64,000 nt of DNA, taken from positions 124,001-188,000 of the forward strand of contig NZ_JBEPOH010000001.1 in NCBI RefSeq assembly GCF_040546685.1, in the 5' to 3' direction. Made by a program: the position numbers and the translations under genes. Origin of the DNA: Variovorax sp. OAS795 (GTDB taxonomy: Bacteria; Pseudomonadota; Gammaproteobacteria; Burkholderiales; Burkholderiaceae_C). Below, piece after piece: positions 45,728 through 54,861 of this stretch. The stretch's first letter is position 1, and each line of letters begins with the position of its first letter. Under the pieces are notes generated by a model that worked only from the letters and a program-made list of their open reading frames with translations, made no database searches and was not told the origin of the DNA.

Positions 45728-47800
45728 TCAGCGGCGCCGCTCCACATAGGGCCGCGCCTGCAGCAGCACGATGCGGTCGCCCACGGTGGCCCATTCGATG
45801 TCCTGGTCGACGCCGCCGAACGCGCGCTTGACGGCCGCGCCGGCGCTGGCGAGGCGCAGCACCAGCTCGTCTGTCAGCACGGTGCGGCCGGCCTCCACCG
45901 GCACCTCCTTCACGCCGCCGTCCTTGTCCAGCTGCAAGGCCGTCTCCTCGGCCGAGCGGCTCAGCACCTGGATCGCCTTCGACCAGCTCGAGTACATCAC
46001 CTGCTCGGCCACGCGCTGGCCCTCGACCACGCGGATGCCGATGCCGCGCTTGGCCGAGATGTAGGTCACGTACGGGTGGCCCGCATCGAACGGGTCGCGG
46101 GTGATCATCACGCCGGCGTTGGCCGAATCGATGGCGGTCTGCACGAACACGCCCATCAGCACCGACTCGGCACCGAAGCCCGCGGCGCTGCGCGCCTCCC
46201 AGGCCTCGGGGTTGAAGACCGAGGCCCAGACCTTCTTCACGGCGAGTTCCAGCGCGTCGCCGGTCTTGACGTTGGGCACCGTGGTGTAGAGCCCGGCGCC
46301 GCTGAAGCCGGGCAGGTCTTCCGAATTGGACGAGCTGCGCACGAACACCCCGCCGCCACCCAGCTGCGACTGCCACGCAGCGCGCCACGCCGCCTCGGTG
46401 GCGGGCTCGACCGGCCACCGCACGATGTCTTCGCGCAATTGCGCCAGCGCCTTCTGCCTGGCTTGCGGATCGGCCGCGAAGCCGGGCTGCTGCTGCATGC
46501 GCGCGAGGCGCTCGGCCAGGCCGTTCGCGCGCATGAAGCGGTCGTAGTGCGCGAACGGAATGCAGAAGCCGTCCGGCACGGCGGTCGAAGGAATGCGGGC
46601 GGCCAGCACCGCGCCGAGGTTGGCGGCCTTGGTCCCGCATTGCGCGCTGTGGCGCGCGCGCAGCGACGCGAGCGGCAGCAGCCGGGTTTCGCGCAGGTCG
46701 GGCCTGGCGGCATTCGCACCGCCGGGCACCGCACCGATGGCCGCGCTGCGCACATTGCGCGGCGGCAGCGCGGCCACCTCGTCGGCCGTGAGGCGGCGCA
46801 GCTGGTAGCCCGAGGCCGCGACCTTGAGCGCCACCCACTGGCCGGCATGCTCGCGCAGCACCGTGGCGGCATCGCGCACGTAGGCGTTGGGAATGCCCCA
46901 GCCCTTGGCCAGCAGGTTGACGTGCGACAGCGCGGTCGAGGGCCGCTCCGTCAGCACGCCGGCCACGGGCGGCAGACCGATCGGCACCTGGCGCAGCACG
47001 GCGATGTCGTCCGGGAGCAGCGCGTTCAGCGCGTTCGGGCCCGAGGCCTCGTCCACGATGCGGAGCCTTCCGGTGGCGGTGCCGAGGTTCATCGGCATGT
47101 AGGGCTGTTCGCGGATGAGTGCTTCCTGGCTCACATGGTCGATGCCCGCTTCCTTCGCGACGCGGTCGTGCAGCGTCGAGTTGGTCTTGAACTTCACCGG
47201 CGCGAAGAAGCTGGCCTTCACCTCGGCATCGGCCTGGCGCAGCAGCGCGGGCGTGAGCCGGTCGCCTTCCCAGAATTCATAGGTGAAGCTGCCGATGTTC
47301 TGCTGCCAGCTCAGCGTGCCGAAAAGAAAGCGGCGGTCCGCCGCAAGGTAGTTGCGGTCGATTTCGCGCTTGCCGGCGTGCGGCGCCAGGCCCGTGTCGC
47401 GCACGAAGCGCACGTGCAGCTGGTAGCGCGGCGTGTCGATGTAATAGGTGCGCACCGGCCTGGCCTGGCGGTCGACGGCGAACAGCGCATGGGCCAGCTG
47501 CATCGGCGTGCCGGGGTCGTAGACGCGCGCGAGGCTGTCGAAGTCGCCCCGGCTGCGCAGCGCGGGCAGCGACCCGCGCTTCGCTGGGGGCGGGGCGGGT
47601 TGCGCGGCTGCGCCCTCGGGCGCCGCGTTGTTCTGCTGCTGGGCTTGCTGCTGGTAGTACGAAGGCTTGCGCGCCAGCTGGGCGTCGGCCGGAGCCACGG
47701 CCGCGATCGCGACCAGCGCAAGCACCGCCCACCCCCGATGAGCGCTCCTGTTTCGGTAGCGGCTTCGTTCCGATTCGCCTGGCCATTCATTGTTTTTCAT
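45728..47800 (-). CDS. Exported PEP/pyruvate-dikinase-like protein with phosphohistidine and ATP-grasp domains
   Basis: A 690-residue protein. The N-terminus has a charged region and a hydrophobic core (WAVLALVAIAAVAPADAQ) that looks like a signal peptide, then a Gln/Ala/Pro-rich linker. Residues about 70-270 are unassigned. Around residue 290 STALSHVNLLAKGWGIPNAY resembles the swivelling phosphohistidine domain of PEP-using enzymes. Residues about 395-690 match the PPDK/PEP synthase ATP-grasp domain: CGTKAANLGAVLA, VFVRSSSNSEDLPGFSGAGLY, and VDQDIEWATVGDRIVLLQARPY at the end. The order, His domain before ATP-grasp, is that of glucan water dikinases rather than PEP synthase. If it is truly exported, its nucleotide source is puzzling. 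Divergent from the FecR-like gene. Confidence 0.8.
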   Translation of the reverse strand: MKNNEWPGESERSRYRNRSAHRGWAVLALVAIAAVAPADAQLARKPSYYQQQAQQQNNAAPEGAAAQPAPPPAKRGSLPALRSRGDFDSLARVYDPGTPMQLAHALFAVDRQARPVRTYYIDTPRYQLHVRFVRDTGLAPHAGKREIDRNYLAADRRFLFGTLSWQQNIGSFTYEFWEGDRLTPALLRQADAEVKASFFAPVKFKTNSTLHDRVAKEAGIDHVSQEALIREQPYMPMNLGTATGRLRIVDEASGPNALNALLPDDIAVLRQVPIGLPPVAGVLTERPSTALSHVNLLAKGWGIPNAYVRDAATVLREHAGQWVALKVAASGYQLRRLTADEVAALPPRNVRSAAIGAVPGGANAARPDLRETRLLPLASLRARHSAQCGTKAANLGAVLAARIPSTAVPDGFCIPFAHYDRFMRANGLAERLARMQQQPGFAADPQARQKALAQLREDIVRWPVEPATEAAWRAAWQSQLGGGGVFVRSSSNSEDLPGFSGAGLYTTVPNVKTGDALELAVKKVWASVFNPEAWEARSAAGFGAESVLMGVFVQTAIDSANAGVMITRDPFDAGHPYVTYISAKRGIGIRVVEGQRVAEQVMYSSWSKAIQVLSRSAEETALQLDKDGGVKEVPVEAGRTVLTDELVLRLASAGAAVKRAFGGVDQDIEWATVGDRIVLLQARPYVERRR

Positions 47801-47937
47801 GCAGGGTCCCTGATTACAAGCGGTTGCCGAATGTGCCTGCGCTTCACCCAGCACGGGGCTTGCGCTGACAGCGGCAGCGGATTCTCGCGCGTTGCATAGG
47901 CATTGATTCAGCCGGTCCCGCGAACCAGAGACAAACC

Positions 47938-49929
47938 ATGAAACGCCCTGTCCTCTCCATCCTTCCCGCCCGTACGCTGCACCGGTGGCTGCTCGGCTTC
48001 GCGCTGCTTTGCGTCGGCGCTGCGGCCAGCGCGCAACAGGATCCGCCGGGCCGCGTGGCGCGCCTGAACCTGCACGAGGGCGCGGTGAGCTTCGCGCCGG
48101 CCGGCGAAGACAGCTGGTACGACGCGCAGCCCAACCGCCCCATCACCACCGGCGACCGGCTCTGGACCGAGCGCAACGCACGCGCCGAAGTGCACGTCGG
48201 CTCGACGGCACTGCGCATGGACGGCCAGACGCAGGTCGAGTTCTCGGAGCTGGACGACGACACGGTGCGCCTCACTGCGAACCAGGGCAACCTGGCGCTG
48301 CGCGTGCGCGACGATCTGTCAGGCCAGCGGGTCGAGGTCGACACCGGCAACCTGGCCGTGGTGATCGACGCGCCCGGCGAATACCGCATATCAGCCGATC
48401 CGGCCTCCGACACCACCTGGATCGCGGTGGCCTCGGGCCGCGTCACGCTCCATGGCGAGAACGGCGAATCGCAATCGCTGGGTGCGCGGCAGCAGCTCAC
48501 CGTGGGTGGCCGCAACCTGGCCGCGGTGGGCGGCCCGCCGGCTGCGAGCGGAAGCTTCGACGCCTGGGTGGCGGAGCGCAACCGCATCGAGGACCAGTCG
48601 GTCTCCGCGCGCTACGTATCGCGCGAAGTCGTCGGCTACCAGCAACTCGACATGTACGGCGACTGGCAGAGCGACCCCACCTATGGCGACGTCTGGTTTC
48701 CGCGCAACGTGGATGCCGAGTGGGCGCCCTACCGCGACGGCCAATGGGTGAACGTCGCGCCCTGGGGCCTGACCTGGGTCGATGCGGCGCCGTGGGGCTT
48801 TGCGCCCTTCCACTATGGCCGCTGGGCCCGCGTGGGTCCGCGTTGGGCCTGGGTACCGGGGCGGGCGACCACGCGGCCGGTGTATTCGCCCGCGCTGGTC
48901 GGCTTCGTCGGCGGCGGCGCGAACGCCACCCTGCAGATCGGCAGCGGCCGCAACGGCGTGGGCTGGTTCCCGCTGGCGCCCGGTGAACCATGGCGGCCCG
49001 GCTATCGCGCGAGCCAGCGCTACATCGACCAGGTGAACCGCATGCCGGCGTACCGGCAGGCCGAGCGGCGCAACGACTTCTATGCCAACCAGCAGATGCC
49101 CGGCGCAGTGACCGTGCTGCCGGCCGACCGCTTCGGCCGCGGGCCCTTCAGCCGGCGCGACCTGGTGCGGGTGCCGGACGACCGCTTCGCGCGGGTGCCG
49201 GTGGCACCGTCGCCGGGCCTTCCGATGCACAACTTCGGCGGGGGCTTCGGCCGCGCCGCGGCGGTGCCGCCCACCCCGCCGATGCTGCGGCAACAGCAGG
49301 AGACGCAGTACGAGCAGGCGCGGCAGGCCCGCCAGCTGCAGCAGGCGCAGCAGCGCGCATTGCAGGGCCAACCCGCGCAGCAACTGCAGCAACAGCAGCA
49401 GATGGAATGGCAGCGCCAGCAGGGCGCGCGCCAGCCGCCTCAGGACTGGCAGCAGCGCGGCGGCCAGGAATCCTGGCAGCAACGGCAGCAGCAACAGCAG
49501 CAGATGCAACTCCAGCAGCAGCAACAGCAGGCGCAGCGCCAACAGCAGGAGGTTCAGCAGCGCGCGGCCGCCCAGGCGCAGGCGCAGGCACAAGCCCAGC
49601 AGCAGATGCAGCAGCAACAACGCGCGGCACAGCAGCAGGCGCTGGCCCAGCAACAGATGCTGCGCCAGCAGCAGGAGATGCAGCAGCGCGCCGTGCAGGC
49701 GCAGCAGCAGCTCCAGGCGCAACAGCAGGCCCAGCAGAACGCCATGCGCCAGGCCCAGGAAGCGCAGGTGCGCGCCATCCAGCAGCAACGCGGCTTCACG
49801 GCACCGCCGGCGCAGCCCCAGGCACAGCCCCCGGCCCAGCCTCAGGCCCAGCCGCGTCCTCCTGCCATGCCGGGGCAGGTCAGCCCGGAAGAGCGCCGCC
49901 GCCTCCTGACCTCGCCCGACCAGCGCTGA
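47938..49929 (+). CDS. Exported FecR/DUF6600-like protein with glutamine-rich tail
   Basis: A 663-residue protein. The signal peptide ends near GAAASA. Residues about 40-165 form a FecR-like beta-helix region (GDRLWTERNARAEVHVGSTALRMDGQTQVEF, NQGNLALRV, ASGRVTLHG). Residues about 225-350 are rich in Trp and Tyr (YGDWQSDPTYGDVWFPR, WAPYRDGQWV, WGFAPFHYGRWARVG) as in DUF6600 proteins. From about residue 450 to 620 glutamine dominates, with runs of QQQQ and Ala/Arg, and the end has repeated AQP. The tail is probably a long coiled or disordered segment. Function unknown; an envelope role is likely. Confidence 0.83.
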   Translation: MKRPVLSILPARTLHRWLLGFALLCVGAAASAQQDPPGRVARLNLHEGAVSFAPAGEDSWYDAQPNRPITTGDRLWTERNARAEVHVGSTALRMDGQTQVEFSELDDDTVRLTANQGNLALRVRDDLSGQRVEVDTGNLAVVIDAPGEYRISADPASDTTWIAVASGRVTLHGENGESQSLGARQQLTVGGRNLAAVGGPPAASGSFDAWVAERNRIEDQSVSARYVSREVVGYQQLDMYGDWQSDPTYGDVWFPRNVDAEWAPYRDGQWVNVAPWGLTWVDAAPWGFAPFHYGRWARVGPRWAWVPGRATTRPVYSPALVGFVGGGANATLQIGSGRNGVGWFPLAPGEPWRPGYRASQRYIDQVNRMPAYRQAERRNDFYANQQMPGAVTVLPADRFGRGPFSRRDLVRVPDDRFARVPVAPSPGLPMHNFGGGFGRAAAVPPTPPMLRQQQETQYEQARQARQLQQAQQRALQGQPAQQLQQQQQMEWQRQQGARQPPQDWQQRGGQESWQQRQQQQQQMQLQQQQQQAQRQQQEVQQRAAAQAQAQAQAQQQMQQQQRAAQQQALAQQQMLRQQQEMQQRAVQAQQQLQAQQQAQQNAMRQAQEAQVRAIQQQRGFTAPPAQPQAQPPAQPQAQPRPPAMPGQVSPEERRRLLTSPDQR

Positions 49930-50028
49930 ACGCCGGGCACGGGGCTGCGCCGCGCCTTTCGCGCAAGGCCCGCGGGAACCGGCGCCTTCGTCCGGCGGCT
50001 ACAGTCGCCGGCAAGGAGCGTCTTTTCC

Positions 50029-51387
50029 ATGCCCACATTCGACTTCGACCTTTTCGTCATCGGCGGCGGCAGTGGCGGTGTTCGCGCCGCGCGCATGGCG
50101 GCGCAGCACGGCGCCCGCGTGGGGCTGGCCGAGGCGGCCGAACTCGGCGGCACCTGCGTCAACGTCGGCTGCATTCCCAAGAAGCTCTACAGCTACGCAG
50201 CCGGCTACGCCGAATCCTTCGAGGAATCCGCGGGCTACGGCTGGAAGCTGCCCGAAGCGCCGCAGTTCGACTGGGCCTACCTCAAGACGCAGCGCGCCAA
50301 GGAAATCGGCCGGCTCAACGGTGTCTATGCCTCGCTGCTGAAGAATTCCGGTGTCCGGCTGGTCGCCGGCTGGGCGCAGCTGGTCGATGCGCACACGGTC
50401 GAGGTGGACGGCAAGCGCCACACGGCGCGCCACCTGCTGGTGGCCACCGGCGGCACGCCCTTCGTGCCGGAGATTCCGGGCCGCGAGCACATCGCGACCT
50501 CCGACGCGATGTTCGATCTCGGCCCCTTTCCGAAGCGCCTGCTGGTGGTGGGCGGCGGCTACATCGCCTGCGAGTTCGCGTCGATCTTTAACGGGCTGGG
50601 CGCCAAGGTGACGCAGCTGCATCGCCGCGCGCACCTGCTCACGGGTTTCGACGACGACGTGCGGCAGTTCGTGGCCAGCGAGATGGGCAAGGCGGGAATC
50701 GACGTGCGGCTCAACGTCGAAGCGGCCTCCATCGCGCGCGGGCCGCACGGGCTCATCGTCACGCTGGCTCGCGGGCAGCAGGTCGAGGCGGACACCGTGC
50801 TGTTTGCCACCGGCCGCGTGCCCAACACGCAGGGGCTCGGCCTGGAGGCCGCGGGCGTGGCGCTCGACGAGCGTGGCGCAATCGCGGTCGATGCGCACTA
50901 CCGCAGCTCGGTGCCGTCGATCTACGCCGTGGGCGACGTTTCCACCCGCGTGCAGCTCACGCCAGTGGCGCTGGCCGAAGCGATGGTGGTGGTCGATGCG
51001 CTGTTCGGCAAAGGCAAGCGCTCGCTGGACTACGAATTCATCCCGACGGCGGTGTTCACGCACCCGAACATCGGCACCTGCGGCTACACCGAGATCGATG
51101 CGCGCGCCAGGTTCGGCGAGGTCACGGTGTTCTCGAGCGAATTCAAGTCGCTGCGCCACACGCTTTCGGGGCGCAGCGAACGCACCTTCATGAAGCTGGT
51201 GGTGCAGAAGTCCACCGATCGCGTGGTCGGGCTGCACATGGTGGGCGCCGACGCCGGCGAGATCGTGCAGGGCTTTGCCGTGGCGATGCGCGCGGGCGCG
51301 ACCAAGGCGTTGTTCGACAGCACGGTCGGCATCCATCCGACCGCCGCCGAAGAGTTCGTCACGATGCGGGAACCGATGCCAGGCTAA
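50029..51387 (+). CDS. gor: Glutathione reductase
   Basis: A 452-residue flavoprotein disulfide reductase. The FAD motif is FVIGGGSGGVRAARMAA, the redox-active disulfide is GGTCVNVGCIPKK, the NADPH domain is LLVVGGGYIACEFASIFNGLGAKVTQLHRR, and the C-terminal catalytic HPTAAEE is seen in VGIHPTAAEEFVTM. It keeps glutathione reduced, which would support the GST, HCCA isomerase-like and peroxiredoxin proteins in this window. AAGGAG precedes the ATG. Its stop overlaps the convergent panE-like stop by four bases. Confidence 0.96.
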   Translation: MPTFDFDLFVIGGGSGGVRAARMAAQHGARVGLAEAAELGGTCVNVGCIPKKLYSYAAGYAESFEESAGYGWKLPEAPQFDWAYLKTQRAKEIGRLNGVYASLLKNSGVRLVAGWAQLVDAHTVEVDGKRHTARHLLVATGGTPFVPEIPGREHIATSDAMFDLGPFPKRLLVVGGGYIACEFASIFNGLGAKVTQLHRRAHLLTGFDDDVRQFVASEMGKAGIDVRLNVEAASIARGPHGLIVTLARGQQVEADTVLFATGRVPNTQGLGLEAAGVALDERGAIAVDAHYRSSVPSIYAVGDVSTRVQLTPVALAEAMVVVDALFGKGKRSLDYEFIPTAVFTHPNIGTCGYTEIDARARFGEVTVFSSEFKSLRHTLSGRSERTFMKLVVQKSTDRVVGLHMVGADAGEIVQGFAVAMRAGATKALFDSTVGIHPTAAEEFVTMREPMPG

Positions 51388-52292
51388 GCACCAGCTTCGC
51401 GCGGCTTGCTTTCGAGCAGCTTCACCAGCACCCACAGCATGCGGTTGGCCGGCGTGGGCACGCCGAGGGCTTCGCCGCGGCGCACCACGAAGCCGTTGAG
51501 GTGGTCGATTTCGCTGGCCCTGCCGCGCGCGAGGTCCTGCGCGGTCGATGAGTACTGCGAGGGCATCGATTCGGCAATGGCGCGCACGGCGGCGCCGGTG
51601 TCGCCGGGTATCGCCACGCCATCGGCCGTGGCGACCGCGAGGCATTCGGCCACCACGTCGCGGATGGCCTCGGCCACGCCCTGGCCCTTCACCAGTTCGC
51701 CATACGGCCGCCGGGCGATGGCCGAGAGCGCGTTGTAGGCGCAGTTCAACACCAGCTTGGCCCAGAGCGAGCCGCGCACGTTGCCGGAGATCTCGGTCGG
51801 CACGCCGGCGGCGGCCAGCAGTTGCGCCACCTGCTCGCTGCTGCGCGAAGGTGCGATCACCAGTTCGCCGCGGCCGTGGTGCTTCACGTGGCCCGGCCCC
51901 GCCATCTCGGTGGCCACGTAGACCACGGCGGCGGCCACGTCGCTGGACGGCAGCACCGACCGCACGCGCGCGTCGTTGTCCACGCCGTTCTGCAGCGTGA
52001 GCACCAGCGCATCGGGCGCAAGGTGCGGCCCGATCTCGGCCGCGGCCGACTCGGTGTCGGTGGACTTGACGCAGAACAGCACCAGGCCGGCGCCCTGCAC
52101 CGCGTCGGCGCGCGTGCTCGCATCGAGCCTCACGCGCTCGTCGAAGGCTTTGGTCTCGAGCCGCAGCCCGTTCGCCCGCACGGCTTCGACATGCGCCGGC
52201 CGCCCGACCAGCACCACCTCGTGACCCGCGCGCGCCAGCATGGCGCCGTAGTAGCAGCCGACTGCGCCGGCGCCCATGACTGCGACTTTCAT
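51384..52292 (-). CDS. 2-dehydropantoate 2-reductase-like protein (ketopantoate reductase family)
   Basis: A 302-residue NADPH-dependent dehydrogenase. The cofactor motif is VAVMGAGAVGCYYGAMLARAGHEVVLVGR, and the family motif with the catalytic lysine is SLWAKLVLNCAYNALSAI. The C-terminal SSTAQDLARGRASEIDHLNGFVVRRG is characteristic of PanE. It may make pantoate for coenzyme A, but Burkholderiales carry several paralogues, so the symbol panE is withheld. The start at 52292 begins MKVAVMGAG; longer frames have no support. Confidence 0.93.
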   Translation of the reverse strand: MKVAVMGAGAVGCYYGAMLARAGHEVVLVGRPAHVEAVRANGLRLETKAFDERVRLDASTRADAVQGAGLVLFCVKSTDTESAAAEIGPHLAPDALVLTLQNGVDNDARVRSVLPSSDVAAAVVYVATEMAGPGHVKHHGRGELVIAPSRSSEQVAQLLAAAGVPTEISGNVRGSLWAKLVLNCAYNALSAIARRPYGELVKGQGVAEAIRDVVAECLAVATADGVAIPGDTGAAVRAIAESMPSQYSSTAQDLARGRASEIDHLNGFVVRRGEALGVPTPANRMLWVLVKLLESKPREAGA

Positions 52293-52459
52293 CGGTCGTT
52301 TCCTTGCTCGTTGTCCGTTTTCACGGGAAGAGGTTAACGAAAACATGGGCGTCGTGCTTTTGTGCACGGACCGCCATCCCCCTACGCCTGCACGTGAATG
52401 CAGACTCCCGGGACCGCGCAGGGGCCGCGGCTCACAGGCCCTCACCACGCATCTTTTTC

Positions 52460-53212
52460 ATGCCGATCGATCCAGACTTCTTTCATGCTCAGGGCTATGT
52501 CCAACTCTCCGAATCCATCGACACCGCATTGGCCGACCGTCTGCGCGCCGCAGTCGACGCGATCCAGGCGCGGGCCTCCCGAATGTCTGAAGCGGAGCGG
52601 GCCAGACTGGTTTTCGAACGGGACTTGCCGGACCGTCGCTGCAGCGAGCTCCAATCTCAGGCGGTGGCCGATGCGATTTTCATCATTGGCGAACCCTGCA
52701 CGTTCGATCCGGCGTTCGATGCGCTGCTTCGATGCCCGGCAATTCGCGACGCAGCTCGCACCCTCCTGGCGAGCGATGCGCTGGTGGTTCACTTCATGAA
52801 CGTGACCATCAAGCATCCGCGTTTCGGCCGGTCGATCGGCTGGCATCGCGATTTTCCAAACGACTACATGTGCCCGGCAAGCTCGCGCTTCGTTCGCCTG
52901 ATGCTTTGCCTCGACGGCATGGAGGATGCAATGGGCGCCACCCGCTTCCTGCCGGGCAGCCACGTGATGCCCGACGAGGAGGCGCTGCGTGAGAAGCGTG
53001 AGGGCAGCCGCCCTCGGCCTTCGGAAGATGCCGGCGTGCTGCTGCATTGCGCCGCGGGCGCCCTGGTCGCCATTCATCCCAAGGTCTTGCACGGCGGCGG
53101 CGGAAATCGCAGCGACCGCATGCGCCGCAACGTGGTGCTCCAGGTTGGCTTGGCGTCGGACCCACTCGTCACGACCGAGCGCGAGGGAGTGACTGGAAGA
53201 CCGCTGCGCTAA
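52460..53212 (+). CDS. Phytanoyl-CoA dioxygenase (PhyH) family oxygenase
   Basis: A 250-residue Fe(II)/2-oxoglutarate-dependent oxygenase. The metal motif HxD is in IGWHRDFPNDYM and the distal histidine and arginine in HPKVLHGGGGNRSDRMRRNVVLQ. The substrate is unknown. Its base composition is lower in GC, with more A/T third positions than its neighbours (for example the stretch after the start), which may reflect recent acquisition. It begins after the PanE-like gene in the divergent direction with no close ribosome site. It is not clearly part of an operon. Confidence 0.9.
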   Translation: MPIDPDFFHAQGYVQLSESIDTALADRLRAAVDAIQARASRMSEAERARLVFERDLPDRRCSELQSQAVADAIFIIGEPCTFDPAFDALLRCPAIRDAARTLLASDALVVHFMNVTIKHPRFGRSIGWHRDFPNDYMCPASSRFVRLMLCLDGMEDAMGATRFLPGSHVMPDEEALREKREGSRPRPSEDAGVLLHCAAGALVAIHPKVLHGGGGNRSDRMRRNVVLQVGLASDPLVTTEREGVTGRPLR

Positions 53213-53243
53213 CGGCACGGCGGCCGCATTGCACAATGCCGCC

Positions 53244-54761
53244 ATGCCCTACATGCCCACCTTCGTCGCTCCCGCCCGCTTCACCGACGCCGCCGCCGCG
53301 CTCGAACAAGTCCGGTCCATCTACCAGGCCGGCCTGTCGCACCTGCGCGAATCGATGCTGCGCTTCGTGGCCGGCGAGGCGCTGCCGGGGCGGGTGCGTG
53401 CCTGCTACCCCTTCGTGCGGGTGCACACGCACACCGTCTCGCGCCACACGCCGCCCGCCAACGCGGGCCTGAGCTACGGTTTCGTGGCCGGACCGGGGCG
53501 CTACGAGACCACGCTCACGCGGCCGGATCTCTTCTCGCGCTACTACCTCGACCAGTTCCGCCTGCTCCTGGAAAACCACCAGGTCGACATCGAGGTCGGC
53601 ACCAGCACGCAGCCCATTCCCATCCACTTCTCGTTTGCCGAGAACGACCACATCGAAGGCACCATGAGCGACGAGCGCCGCGCGCTGATGCGCGACGTGT
53701 TCGACCTGCCCGACCTGGGCGTGATGGACGACGGCATTGCCAACGGCACCTACGAGGCGCAGGCCGGCGAGGCGCAGCCGCTGTCGCTGTTCACGGCGGC
53801 GCGGGTGGACTACTCGCTGCACCGCCTGCGCCACTACACGGGCACGGCGCCCGAGTGGTTCCAGAACTTCGTGCTGTTCACCAACTACCAGTTCTACATC
53901 GACGAATTCGTGCGACTGGGGCACGAGGCCATGGCCGACGAGAACAGCGAGTACGTCGCCTTCATCGAGCCCGGCAACGTGATCACGCGCCGGCGCGGCC
54001 TGCCCGCGGGCGCAAGCATCAACTATGGCGCGTTGCTGGACGGCAGCCAGGGCACGGCGCCGCCGCGCCTGCCGCAGATGCCGGCCTACCACCTGGTGCG
54101 CGAGGACTGCAGCGGCACCAGCATGGTGAATATCGGCGTCGGCCCGGCCAATGCCAAGACCATCACCGACCATATCGCCGTGCTGCGCCCCCATGCCTGG
54201 ATGATGCTGGGCCACTGCGCGGGCCTGCGCAATGCGCAGCAGCTCGGCGACTACGTGCTGGCCCATGCCTATGTGCGCGAAGACCACGTGCTGGACGAGG
54301 AGCTGCCGCTGTGGGTGCCGATCCCGGCGCTGTCGGAGATCCAGCTCGCGCTCGAGAAAGCGGTGGGCGACGTCACCCGCTTCACCGGCCCCGACCTGAA
54401 GAAGATCATGCGCACGGGCACGGTGGCGAGCACCGACAACCGCAACTGGGAGCTCCTGCCGGGCAACCAGCCGCAGCGCCGCTTCAGCCAGAGCCGCGCC
54501 GTGGCGCTGGACATGGAAAGCGCCACCATCGCGGCCAACGGCTTCCGTTTCCGGGTGCCTTACGGCACGCTCCTGTGCGTCAGCGACAAGCCGCTGCACG
54601 GCGAGATCAAGCTGCCCGGCATGGCCAACCACTTCTACCGCGAGCGTGTGGAGCAGCACCTGCGCATCGGCATGCGGGCCATCGACATCCTTCGCGAGCA
54701 GGGCTCGACGCGTCTCCACAGCCGCAAGCTGCGCAGCTTCGCGGAGGTCGCTTTTCAGTAA
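53244..54761 (+). CDS. amn: AMP nucleosidase
   Basis: A 505-residue enzyme that hydrolyses AMP to adenine and ribose 5-phosphate. The N-terminal half is the specific AMP nucleosidase domain (ARFTDAAAALEQVRSIYQAGLSHLRE...VRVHTHTVSRHTPP), and the C-terminal half is a purine phosphorylase-like fold (MVNIGVGPANAKTITDHIAVLRPHAWMMLGHCAGLR, VALDMESATIAANGFRF). It can lower AMP levels. CACAAT ends six bases before the ATG and there is no Shine-Dalgarno site. Length slightly above the E. coli protein. Confidence 0.95.
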   Translation: MPYMPTFVAPARFTDAAAALEQVRSIYQAGLSHLRESMLRFVAGEALPGRVRACYPFVRVHTHTVSRHTPPANAGLSYGFVAGPGRYETTLTRPDLFSRYYLDQFRLLLENHQVDIEVGTSTQPIPIHFSFAENDHIEGTMSDERRALMRDVFDLPDLGVMDDGIANGTYEAQAGEAQPLSLFTAARVDYSLHRLRHYTGTAPEWFQNFVLFTNYQFYIDEFVRLGHEAMADENSEYVAFIEPGNVITRRRGLPAGASINYGALLDGSQGTAPPRLPQMPAYHLVREDCSGTSMVNIGVGPANAKTITDHIAVLRPHAWMMLGHCAGLRNAQQLGDYVLAHAYVREDHVLDEELPLWVPIPALSEIQLALEKAVGDVTRFTGPDLKKIMRTGTVASTDNRNWELLPGNQPQRRFSQSRAVALDMESATIAANGFRFRVPYGTLLCVSDKPLHGEIKLPGMANHFYRERVEQHLRIGMRAIDILREQGSTRLHSRKLRSFAEVAFQ

Positions 54762-54774
54762 AAGTTGGCATTTC

Positions 54775-54791
54775 CTAGGGTTTACCCCTAG
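54775..54791. promoter_or_regulatory. Perfect inverted repeat upstream of the TctC gene
   Basis: CTAGGG-TTTAC-CCCTAG, six-base arms with a five-base spacer, 70 bases before the TctC start. A TTGGCA hexamer lies four bases to its left, so the repeat would fall between -35 and -10 of a possible promoter. It looks like an operator. Confidence 0.5.
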
Positions 54792-54861
54792 TAATCGACG
54801 TGCATGGGTGACGCATTTCGCGGACATCATTCGGTTACTGTTATAAACAAGTGGAAACAAA

